DNA of 64,000 nucleotides from NCBI RefSeq assembly GCF_014646335.1, contig NZ_BMNG01000004.1, positions 124,001-188,000 on the forward strand, given 5' to 3'. The DNA is from Streptomyces lasiicapitis (GTDB lineage: Bacteria > Actinomycetota > Actinomycetes > Streptomycetales > Streptomycetaceae). Position numbers and translations under genes: made by a program. The notes below the pieces were generated by a model. That model searched no databases. It was given only the letters and a program-made list of their open reading frames with translations, and had not been told where the DNA came from. This document shows positions 35,232 through 41,955 of the stretch, piece after piece (the stretch's first letter is position 1; every line of letters starts with the position of its first letter).

Positions 35232-35888
35232 ATGACTGAGATCACCCTGATGTCGGACCCGAAGGTCGCCGCCGTGCCCGTACGAGACTGCGGCGAACCC
35301 CTGGTGGACGTGCGCGGCACGGGCACCCTGCTCGTCGACGAGCGGTACAAGGACCCGGCGGACGCGTACGCGCACTTGCGCGAGGGCGTGCTCCAACGCC
35401 TCCTGCACGCGCAGGAGTTGTTGCCGGACGGCCTGCGCCTGCTCTTCGTGGAGGGATACCGCCCGCTGTCCCTGCAGCGCCAGTACTTCGAGGAGTACGC
35501 GGCCGGGCTCGCCGCCGACAACCCGTCCTGGACGCCTGACCAGGTGCACGCCGCCGCCAGCCGCTTCGTCGCCCCGCCGGACATCGCCGCGCACAGCGCG
35601 GGCGCCGCGGTGGACCTGACCCTCGCGGACGCCGACGGCAAGGAGTGCGACCTGGGCACCGCCCTCGACGCGAGCCCCGAGGAGAGCGCGGGCGCCTGCT
35701 ACACGGACGCCCCCGGCATCAGCGCCGAGGGCCGCGTGAACCGCAAGATCCTCGGCGCCGCGCTCAGCGCCGCCGGCCTCGTCAACTACCCCACGGAGTG
35801 GTGGCACTGGTCGTACGGCGACCGCTACTGGGCGCTGGCGACCGGGGCGGAGCACGCCCTGTACGGGCCGTGGGACGTCAGGCGATGA
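35232..35888 (+). CDS. M15 family D-Ala-D-Ala dipeptidase (VanX/DdpX-like)
   Basis: A 218-residue zinc dipeptidase-like protein. VanX-type enzymes hydrolyse D-alanyl-D-alanine in the cytoplasm, either for recycling or for glycopeptide resistance. Zinc ligands are H121 and D128 in HSAGAAVD and H192 in EWWHWSYGD, with E189 as catalytic base; R77 in GYRPLS matches the substrate Arg. No signal peptide is present. No vanH/vanA or van two-component system adjoins. The 2-hydroxyacid dehydrogenase divergently upstream is a different subfamily from VanH by eye, so resistance is not implied. Confidence 0.87.
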   Translation: MTEITLMSDPKVAAVPVRDCGEPLVDVRGTGTLLVDERYKDPADAYAHLREGVLQRLLHAQELLPDGLRLLFVEGYRPLSLQRQYFEEYAAGLAADNPSWTPDQVHAAASRFVAPPDIAAHSAGAAVDLTLADADGKECDLGTALDASPEESAGACYTDAPGISAEGRVNRKILGAALSAAGLVNYPTEWWHWSYGDRYWALATGAEHALYGPWDVRR

Positions 35889-36405
35889 GGGAACGGCCGG
35901 TGGGCGCGAGGCGGAGGGTCCGGGGTGCCGGCGTCCGCTCGCGCTCCATGGCAGGCAGGATCCTCTCCCGCACGAGGGGGTGGGCCCGCGCCTCGGCGAG
36001 GTGACGGCGAGCGGCGCGGGGCCCGTCTCGCCCAGGACGGGCAGGAGTTGGTCGCGAATCAGTGTCGGGCCCTCGTCCCGTCCGGGCGGGAAGGACCACA
36101 CGGCCGCGGACACGAACCGGTCCGGCGCGGGGGCGTAGAAGGCCGTCAGCGCGCGATGGCGTGCCGTCATGTCCGGGAATCCACGCAGCCAGACGAAGCG
36201 GTCCGGGTCGTCGAGGTCGCGGAACTGCCCTAGGACGACCATTCCGGCCGCTTCCTGGGTCTCGACGAATTCCCGGTCGAACAGCTCGATCAGCCCGTCG
36301 CGCCGCCCGAGCTGCGCCGGGCGATGGCCGAGACGGTGGCCGCGCCGGCCCGGACGTACGGAGTCGGCGGACACCCCGTATGATCTGGCGTATACCGCAT
36401 CGCAT
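35881..36405 (-). pseudogene. Decayed NIPSNAP-family gene
   Basis: Read leftward, one frame (about 36330-36020) gives DGLIELFDREFVETQ, LGQFRDLDDPDRFVWLRG and FPDMTARHRALTAFYAP, which are NIPSNAP-family hallmarks. The usual GGPxWxxHR...ANATM stretch after TAFY is missing, indicating an internal deletion. Past about 36010 the family C-terminus continues in another frame (REERILPAM-like, then TLRLAPTGRSLIA and a stop at 35881). A good ribosome site (AGGAGG, ATG at 36405) remains but opens in a third context. Deletion plus frame changes mean no intact product. Confidence 0.7.
36377..36382 (+). promoter_or_regulatory. -10 box candidate (TATGAT) for the GNAT gene
   Basis: TATGAT lies about 70 bases upstream of the GNAT start, inside the remnant of the divergent NIPSNAP gene. 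Two GTAT direct repeats and a GTATAC palindrome surround it. No clear -35 was found at the right distance. Confidence 0.35.
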
Positions 36406-36449
36406 GGCGGCCTCCTGAAGCATCCGAAGCCCGACCGGGAGGTCCACGC

Positions 36450-37373
36450 ATGTCCGCGCCCACGTCCGCGCTCAAGGTACGCCCGTTCCACCGTGACGAC
36501 CGCGATCAGCTCACCGAGCTGGTGAACAGCCATGTCGCCGCCGTGGTGCCAGGCGTCTCCGTCTCCGTGAACACCGTTCTCGGCCAGTTGGCCCGACAGC
36601 CCGACGAGTTCATCACCGACCCGTGGGTGGCCGAACGCGTCACGCTCGTCGCCGAGCAGCGCGCGTTCGTGGTGGCCGCCGCGCACCTGCTGCGCTACCG
36701 CGCCGGGGCCGATGTCGGTCCCGACTACCGCGACCTGGGTGAGATCAACTGGTTCGTCTGTCACCCGGCCGCGTCCTTCTGGCCGGACTCCGACAAGGCC
36801 GCGGACCTGCTCATGAGCGCCTGCCTCGCGCAGCTCGCCCGCTGGGACGTGCGCGCCCGCGCGGCCGACGGCGCGCTGCCCGCCCCGGCCGTCTACGGCG
36901 TGCCGCGCGCCTGGCCGCACGTCCGCGCCGCGTACGAACGCGCCGGTTTCCGGCACACCGGCCACACCGAGGTCGTCCTGATCGCCGCCGTGCCCGACCT
37001 GGCGCGCACCGAGCCGCCGCTGCCGGGCCTCGCCGTCCGCCGCAGCCTCGGCGAGTGCGGTACGCGGCTGACCGCGCACGCCGACGGGCACGACCTCGGC
37101 TTCATCGAGGTCGACACCGCCCTCGGCCGCCCCGAACGCCAGGCCCGCAACGGCGGCCTCGCCGACGTCGGCAACTTCCACACCGAGCCCGGTCACGGCG
37201 TCGACGGGCTTGAGGCCTGGCTCCTGGGCGAGGCCGCCGAGTGGCTGCGCCTCGCCGGGGCCGACCGGGTGCTCGCCTACGAAGCGGCCGACGACCCCGA
37301 AGCGATCGCGCGCCTCACGGCTCTCGGGTTCCGGGAGCTGGTGCGGACCGACCGGGGGTGGGACCACGCCTGA
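36450..37373 (+). CDS. GNAT family N-acetyltransferase (double-domain type)
   Basis: A 307-residue protein with an N-terminal GNAT-like domain (about 8-170: VRPFHRDDRDQLTELVNSHVA; YGVPRAWPHVRAAYERAGFRHTGH) and a second related half (about 185-307) ending AARLTALGFRELVRTD-like. Such two-domain proteins often have one active and one degenerate acetyl-CoA site. GGGAGG precedes the ATG at 36450. It starts only 45 bases from the start codon of the decayed divergent gene. Acceptor unknown. Confidence 0.8.
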   Translation: MSAPTSALKVRPFHRDDRDQLTELVNSHVAAVVPGVSVSVNTVLGQLARQPDEFITDPWVAERVTLVAEQRAFVVAAAHLLRYRAGADVGPDYRDLGEINWFVCHPAASFWPDSDKAADLLMSACLAQLARWDVRARAADGALPAPAVYGVPRAWPHVRAAYERAGFRHTGHTEVVLIAAVPDLARTEPPLPGLAVRRSLGECGTRLTAHADGHDLGFIEVDTALGRPERQARNGGLADVGNFHTEPGHGVDGLEAWLLGEAAEWLRLAGADRVLAYEAADDPEAIARLTALGFRELVRTDRGWDHA

Positions 37374-37406
37374 CCTCGGCGGGGCGTTCAGCCGGTGCGG
37401 GTGGGC

Positions 37407-38201
37407 TCAGCCGAACTGCACCGACCGCTTCGAAAGACCCAGCCACGAGCCCTCGATGACGCTCCGCTGGCTGCCCAGGTCGTCCGCCGCCGCGCCGAGC
37501 GTGACCGCGAGCGGCACGAAGTGCTCCTCGCGGGGGTGGGCGTACCGGGCGGCCGGGGCCTTGTGCGCGAAGTCGAGCAGCGCGTCGACGTCACCGGCCT
37601 CCAGGGCCCGCCGCCCCCAGTCGTCGAACTCGGCCAAGGGGGAGGGGACTTCGTTCTGGGGGTTGATGGCGCGCAGGTTGTGCGTGAAGTGGCCGCTGCC
37701 GACGATCAGCACGCCCTCGTCGCGCAGCGGCGCGAGCCTGCGGCCGATGTCCATCAGCTTCCGCGGGTCCAGCGTCGGCAGCGACATCTGGAGCACCGGG
37801 ACGTCCGCGTCGGGGTACATCTCCCGCAGCGGCACGTACGCACCGTGGTCGAGGCCGCGCTCGGGCAGGTCCTGCACCGGCATGCCCGGGGTGCGCAGCA
37901 GCCCCCGGACCTGCTCGGCGAGCTCGGGGGCGCCGGGCGCCGCGTACCGGATGCCGTAGTAGTGCTCGGGGAAGCCCCAGAAGTCGTAGACCAGCGGCAC
38001 GACCGTGGTCGCGCCGAGCGCGAGCGGGGCCTCCTCCCAGTGCGCGGAGACCATGAGGATCGCCTTCGGGCGCGCCAGCTCCGTGCCCCACCGGGCGAGC
38101 TGGCCGGGCCAGACGGCGTCCTCGGCGAGGGTCGGGGCGCCGTGGCTCATGAAGAGCGCGGGCATCCGCGACACCGGGTGATCCAGGGGTGCGGTGGTCA
38201 T
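37407..38201 (-). CDS. Class III extradiol (LigB-type) ring-cleavage dioxygenase, DODA-like
   Basis: A 264-residue metal-dependent dioxygenase of the 4,5-DOPA dioxygenase / YgiD group. Metal-binding histidines are in MSHGAP (H20), SAHWEE (H54) and GSGHFTHNL; a further conserved His is in REEHFVPL near the C-terminus. The family acts on catechols such as DOPA; the bacterial function is uncertain. It is divergent from a MarR regulator, and palindromic operators lie between them, so it is probably induced by the ligand of that regulator, perhaps a phenolic compound or an oxidative signal. Confidence 0.88.
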   Translation of the reverse strand: MTTAPLDHPVSRMPALFMSHGAPTLAEDAVWPGQLARWGTELARPKAILMVSAHWEEAPLALGATTVVPLVYDFWGFPEHYYGIRYAAPGAPELAEQVRGLLRTPGMPVQDLPERGLDHGAYVPLREMYPDADVPVLQMSLPTLDPRKLMDIGRRLAPLRDEGVLIVGSGHFTHNLRAINPQNEVPSPLAEFDDWGRRALEAGDVDALLDFAHKAPAARYAHPREEHFVPLAVTLGAAADDLGSQRSVIEGSWLGLSKRSVQFG

Positions 38202-38227
38202 GGTCGGTCGCCTCCTCGGCAGTGTGA

Positions 38228-38239
38228 TTCAAATTTGAA
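38228..38239. promoter_or_regulatory. MarR operator 1 (TTCAAATTTGAA)
   Basis: TTCAAATTTGAA is a perfect 12-base palindrome in the 96-base divergent region. It lies 27 bases from the dioxygenase start codon. The AT-rich core stands out from its surroundings, and the site is of the type bound by MarR dimers. Confidence 0.75.
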
Positions 38240-38264
38240 GCACATGGTCGACCGTACTCGATGG

Positions 38265-38276
38265 TTCGAATTTGAA
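38265..38276. promoter_or_regulatory. MarR operator 2 (TTCGAATTTGAA)
   Basis: TTCGAATTTGAA differs from operator 1 at one base and is centred 37 bases away. It lies 22 bases before the MarR start codon, in the right place for self-repression. Confidence 0.72.
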
Positions 38277-38297
38277 CAACAGGCGTACGCTGCTCCC

Positions 38298-38756
38298 ATG
38301 GGCGACACGAAGTGGCTGAACGACGACGAGATGGCCCTCTGGCAGGCCTTCCTCACGGCAGGGGCGCTGCTCGACCGGCGTATCGAGGAGCAGCTCAAGG
38401 CCGAGTCGGGGCTCTCGCACGTCCAGTACGAGGTGCTGGTGCGGCTGTCCGCCGCCGCGGACGGCGAGCTGCGCATGAGCGAACTCGCCGCCGACGTGCT
38501 CACCACCAAGAGCGGGCTGACGTACCAGATCACGCAGATGGAGAAGGCGGGCCTGGTGCGCCGCCGCTCCTGCGCCGACGACGTGCGCGGCGTCTACGCC
38601 GTCCTCACCGACAAGGGCCGGGCGCGCCTGGAGGGGGCCGCGCCCGGCCACCTCCGGGTCGTCCGCGCCAACCTGATCGACGTGCTCAGCGACAGCCAGG
38701 TCCGGGTCATGAAGGAAGGCCTCGAGGAGGTCGTGCGGGAGCTCGGCGGGGCCTGA
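38298..38756 (+). CDS. MarR family transcriptional regulator
   Basis: A 152-residue winged-helix regulator. The HTH and wing run from about 45 to 105: LSHVQYEVLVRLS, MSELAADVLTTKSGLTYQITQMEKAGLVRR and SCADDVRGVYAVLTDKGR. The first and last helices form the dimer. ATG at 38298 fits the family start. It is divergent from the LigB-type dioxygenase and has two matching palindromes in the shared promoter region, so it probably represses both genes and is released by a small ligand or by oxidation of its Cys. Confidence 0.9.
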   Translation: MGDTKWLNDDEMALWQAFLTAGALLDRRIEEQLKAESGLSHVQYEVLVRLSAAADGELRMSELAADVLTTKSGLTYQITQMEKAGLVRRRSCADDVRGVYAVLTDKGRARLEGAAPGHLRVVRANLIDVLSDSQVRVMKEGLEEVVRELGGA

Positions 38757-38794
38757 TTCCCGGCGTGCCTCGCACTCGGACCGGCGCTTCGTGC

Positions 38795-39529
38795 TCAGAC
38801 CAGCGCTTCGCGCTCGGCGCGGGCCTGGTCGTCCTGGTCGGTGAGGTGCCAGTGCAGATCGCGGACGCCGGGCTCCAGGGAGAGGCGCGTCACGAGCTGC
38901 TCCATGTCGGCGCCGGGGGCGCCGTCGATGACGACCGCGGCCTCCAGCGCGGTGGTGCCCTCGTCCTCGCCGCGCCGGATGCGCAGCCCCGCGAGGCGCG
39001 GATCGGTGCTGCTGAGCAGTTGGATGAGCAGCGCGCGGATGTGGGCCTCGTCGCGGCGGTCGCAGGTGACGTGGAAGGTGACCTGCGTGGTGGTGTCGGC
39101 GTTGCCCTGCGGGGCCCGGTCGATCAGGCGGCTGGTGGGCCGCAGGGTGAGGTGCACGGCGACGACGGTGGCGGCGCCGAGCAGCGCGAGCGTCAGCCGC
39201 CCGGAGGCCGCGAGGACGCCCGCCGCCGCCGAACACCACAGCGTGGCCGCCGTGTTGAGCCCGCGGATCGACGCGCCCTCGCGCATGATGACGCCGCCGC
39301 CGAGGAATCCGACGCCGGAGACGACGTACGAGGCGACCCGGGTCGGGCTCGTCGGGTCGTGCATCGCCTCGCTGTAGAGGACGAACAGCGTGGCCCCGGC
39401 CGCCACCAGGGCATTGGTGCGCAGGCCCGCCATGCGGGCGCGCCACTGCCGCTCGACGCCGATGAGGGCGCCGCAGCCGACGCCGGTGGCCAGACGCAGG
39501 GCGAAATCGAACGTGGTCAGGGACTGCAT
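38795..39529 (-). CDS. MgtC/SapB family membrane protein
   Basis: A 244-residue membrane protein of the MgtC family. The N-terminal half has about five helices with the family signature: LRLATGVGCGALIGVERQW, LRTNALVAAGATLFVL, then YVVSGVGFLGGGVIMRE and IRGLNTAATLWCSAAAGVLAASG. The C-terminal 90 residues form a cytoplasmic ACT-like domain. MgtC proteins affect Mg2+ stress survival and ATP synthase rather than being simple transporters. AGGAGG precedes the ATG at 39529. It is divergent from an ABC transporter operon, with two ArsR-type operator sites between. Confidence 0.87.
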   Translation of the reverse strand: MQSLTTFDFALRLATGVGCGALIGVERQWRARMAGLRTNALVAAGATLFVLYSEAMHDPTSPTRVASYVVSGVGFLGGGVIMREGASIRGLNTAATLWCSAAAGVLAASGRLTLALLGAATVVAVHLTLRPTSRLIDRAPQGNADTTTQVTFHVTCDRRDEAHIRALLIQLLSSTDPRLAGLRIRRGEDEGTTALEAAVVIDGAPGADMEQLVTRLSLEPGVRDLHWHLTDQDDQARAEREALV

Positions 39530-39590
39530 GGCGGCACCTCCTGGGGTGGGCCGTGGGGTGGGGGAGCGCTCGGTGCGGCGCGTCATCGAT

Positions 39591-39610
39591 ACTTGCATGT
39601 CTACGCAAGT
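39591..39610. promoter_or_regulatory. ArsR-type operator 1 (ACTTGC-N8-GCAAGT)
   Basis: ACTTGCATGTCTACGCAAGT is an inverted repeat with six-base arms around an eight-base centre, 62 bases upstream of the mgtC-like start. The core TTGC-N8-GCAA and the ATG position match the site over the ArsR start codon (46044-46059). The sequence after it (AAGCGCA) is repeated after operator 2. Confidence 0.65.
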
Positions 39611-39655
39611 AAGCGCAAAGGTCGGTGCCGGGGATCCCGTTGCCCGCCGTCCTTA

Positions 39656-39673
39656 TTTGCGTATCCACGCAAA
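39656..39673. promoter_or_regulatory. ArsR-type operator 2 (TTTGC-N8-GCAAA)
   Basis: TTTGCGTATCCACGCAAA has five-base arms around an eight-base centre, centred 64 bases from operator 1. A weak promoter pair (TTGCCC at 39640, TATCCA at 39662) reading toward the ABC operon would overlap it. Confidence 0.6.
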
Positions 39674-39748
39674 GAAGCGCACACTTCCGGAGGCAGGCCC
39701 CGGCATCGCAGCCGGAGGCAGGACCCCGGCATGCCCGGAACCCGGAAA

Positions 39749-39795
39749 GGAGGCAGCCATGGGTGCGGAACCCCCCAGTAGCGACCGCTGCCTCC
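39749..39795 (+). promoter_or_regulatory. Hairpin that could mask a strong ribosome site in the ABC operon leader
   Basis: GGAGGCAGC (39749-39757) and GCTGCCTCC (39787-39795) pair perfectly over nine bases. The left arm contains the Shine-Dalgarno of the 16-codon ORF starting at 39759. Folding would hide that site. The element sits about 230 bases upstream of the ABC permease start. Confidence 0.45.
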
Positions 39796-39809
39796 CCGGC
39801 AGCGCCTGA
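39759..39809 (+). CDS. Possible 16-codon leader ORF in the ABC operon leader
   Basis: ATG at 39759 follows AAAGGAGG at ideal spacing, one of the strongest Shine-Dalgarno matches in the window. The peptide is MGAEPPSSDRCLPGSA. Its codons include the right arm of a hairpin that can pair with the ribosome site. It could be a translated leader coupled to the operon or a chance ORF. No similar peptide is known to me. Confidence 0.35.
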   Translation: MGAEPPSSDRCLPGSA

Positions 39810-40027
39810 TCCGCCGCTCCCCGCCGTACAGCCACAGCGCAGCACGGCACAGCACGGGACCGGCGCGACGCGGCCCGCGCGTGACACCGCGCGTCCCCGG
39901 CCGCCTCTTCCCTCAGCCAGTTCACGTGCGCACACCTGACACTTCGTGACCCCGCCTGCCGGACCGCGTTCCCTGCGGTCGCGGCACGGGCAGCGCTGTG
40001 CCCAGAGTGTGCTCGGAGGTTCCTGTG

Positions 40028-41782
40028 ATGTCGTTCAAGGCCGGCGGCGCCCCGCCGCGCGCCCCGCTCTCCTCCCGGTTCGCCGGCCGACTGTCCCGGA
40101 TGTCCTGGGTCGACGTGGTCGTCGCCGCGGCCGTCCTGGTCCTGCTCTACCTCGTCCTGCAGGTCGGCCAGGGCACCACCGTCCGCTTCTCCACCGACCA
40201 GTCGGTCAAGGTGGACACCGATCCCTCGCGGCTGCCGTACGACGCGGCGCGCTCGCTCCTGCGGATGTTCGTCGCGCTCGCCGCGTCGATCGTCTTCACG
40301 TTCGCGTACGCCTACGCCGCGGCGAAGAGCCGTCGCCTTGAGCGCATCCTCATCCCGGCCCTGGACATCCTCCAGTCCGTGCCGGTGCTCGGCTTCCTCA
40401 CGGTCGCCGTGACCGGGTTCATCGCCCTGTTCCCCGGCTCGATGCTCGGCCTCGAATGCGCGTCGATCTTCGCGATCTTCACCTCGCAGGCCTGGAACAT
40501 GACGTTCGGCTTCTACCACTCGCTGACCTCGCTGCCGCGCGAACTCGACGAGCTGTCACGGTCGTTCCGCTTCACCAAGTGGATGCGGTTCTGGAAGGTC
40601 GAGGTCCCCGCCGGGATGATCGGCCTGGTCTGGAACGGCATGATGAGCTTCGGCGGCGGCTGGTTCTTCCTCGTCGCGTCCGAGGCGATCAGCGTCAACA
40701 ACAAGGACTACGCGCTGCCCGGCGTCGGCTCCTACGCCGGAGCCGCCGTCACCGACGGCGACCTCGGCAAGGTCGGCTGGGCGATCCTCACCATGGCCGT
40801 CATGGTCATCGGCGTGAACTTCCTGTTCTGGCGCCCGCTGACGGCCTGGGCTGAGAAGTTCAAGAACGAGCAGTCCGAGGCCAGCGAGATCCAGCGCTCC
40901 GTCGTCCTGAACTTCCTGCGCCGCTCCAACTGGCCGCGCCTGCTCGGTACGGTGCTGCGTCCCGTGGGCCGCGTGCTCGGCCGCGCCGCCCGCGTGTTCG
41001 GCACCGACGACCGGCCGCTCACGGTCGACCCGGGGCGCAGGCGCACCGGCGACATCACCTTCGGGATCGTCGCGGGCGGCCTCATCCTGTGGGGCCTGGT
41101 CGACCTCGGCTTCTACCTCAACGACCGCACCGGCCTAGGGGTGTTCGGCGAGCCGCTGCTGCTCGGCCTGGTGACCTTCGTCCGCGTGATCGTGCTCGTC
41201 GCCGTCGCCACGGCCATCTGGGTGCCCATCGGCGTACGCATCGGCTTCTCGCCGCGTCTGACCCGTGTCGCGCAGCCGATCGTGCAGGTCCTCGCGAGCT
41301 TCCCGGCGAACTTCCTCTTCCCGATCGCCGTCTGGTTCTTCCTCAAGACCGGGCTCTCGATCAACGTGGGCGGCATCCTGCTGATGGCGCTCGGCGCCCA
41401 GTGGTACATCCTCTTCAACACCATCGCCGGTGCCATGTCGATCCCGACGGACCTGCGCGAGGCCATGGACGACCTGGGCGTACGCGGCCGGCAGCGCTGG
41501 AAGCGGCTGATCCTGCCCGGGATCTTCCCTTCGTACGTCACCGGCGGCATCACCGCGTCCGGCGGCGCCTGGAACGCCTCCATCGTCTCCGAGGTCGTCA
41601 CCTTCGGCGGCACCACGCTGACCGCGACCGGCCTCGGCGCGTACATCGCGGAGGCCACGTCCGACGGCGACTTCGCGCGGCTGATCGCGGGGGTCGCGGT
41701 GATGAGCCTGTACGTGGTGGGGCTCAACCGGCTGCTGTGGCGGCGGCTCTACCGCCTTGCGGACAGCAGGTACGCGCTGTGA
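40028..41782 (+). CDS. ABC transporter permease, duplicated (anion-type, COG4986-like)
   Basis: A 584-residue permease made of two tandem binding-protein-dependent permease domains (about 60-290 and 350-580). Each ends with an ATPase-contact loop: FRFTKWMRFWKVEVPAGMIG and LGVRGRQRWKRLILPGIF. The linker (about 285-345) is charged. This is the layout of the duplicated permease of the nitrate/sulfonate/bicarbonate-like ABC group. GGAGG precedes the ATG at 40028. The ATPase gene follows; no substrate-binding protein is in the operon. Substrate unknown; ArsR-type operators upstream point toward metal-responsive control. Confidence 0.85.
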   Translation: MSFKAGGAPPRAPLSSRFAGRLSRMSWVDVVVAAAVLVLLYLVLQVGQGTTVRFSTDQSVKVDTDPSRLPYDAARSLLRMFVALAASIVFTFAYAYAAAKSRRLERILIPALDILQSVPVLGFLTVAVTGFIALFPGSMLGLECASIFAIFTSQAWNMTFGFYHSLTSLPRELDELSRSFRFTKWMRFWKVEVPAGMIGLVWNGMMSFGGGWFFLVASEAISVNNKDYALPGVGSYAGAAVTDGDLGKVGWAILTMAVMVIGVNFLFWRPLTAWAEKFKNEQSEASEIQRSVVLNFLRRSNWPRLLGTVLRPVGRVLGRAARVFGTDDRPLTVDPGRRRTGDITFGIVAGGLILWGLVDLGFYLNDRTGLGVFGEPLLLGLVTFVRVIVLVAVATAIWVPIGVRIGFSPRLTRVAQPIVQVLASFPANFLFPIAVWFFLKTGLSINVGGILLMALGAQWYILFNTIAGAMSIPTDLREAMDDLGVRGRQRWKRLILPGIFPSYVTGGITASGGAWNASIVSEVVTFGGTTLTATGLGAYIAEATSDGDFARLIAGVAVMSLYVVGLNRLLWRRLYRLADSRYAL

Positions 41783-41833
41783 CCCGCGTGACCCGCGTGA
41801 CCCGCGTGACCCGCGTGACCCGCGTGACCCGCG
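41780..41833. repeat. Six tandem 9-bp repeats starting at the permease stop codon
   Basis: TGACCCGCG occurs six times head to tail; the first TGA is the permease stop codon and a degenerate seventh copy (TGATCCGTT) follows. Because the unit is nine bases, every copy puts TGA in the same frame. The following 100 bases contain further GGGCC-rich repeats before the ATPase start. Confidence 0.85.
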
Positions 41834-41955
41834 TGATCCGTTGCCGGGCCTGCGATCGGCCCGAAGCCCGGGCCCACGACCGGGCCGAAGCCCAGGTTCA
41901 GGACCGGGCCCACCCTCAGACTTCCCTCTCCCTCCGGCGAACTGGAGCCCCTCTC

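Noticed and set aside
35232..35888. VanX-like dipeptidase with a neighbouring 2-hydroxyacid dehydrogenase read as a glycopeptide-resistance cluster
   Set aside because: There is no VanA-type ligase, no VanR/VanS, and the two genes are divergent; the dehydrogenase has a degenerate nucleotide motif.
39597..39809. A 70-codon ORF starting inside ArsR-type operator 1 and running through operator 2
   Set aside because: It has no ribosome site and no good -10 at leaderless distance, and its sequence looks like translated operator and intergenic DNA. Only the internal 16-codon ORF has a strong ribosome site.
41780..41833. Tandem repeats considered as a CRISPR array
   Set aside because: Units are 9 bases with no spacers and no cas genes nearby.
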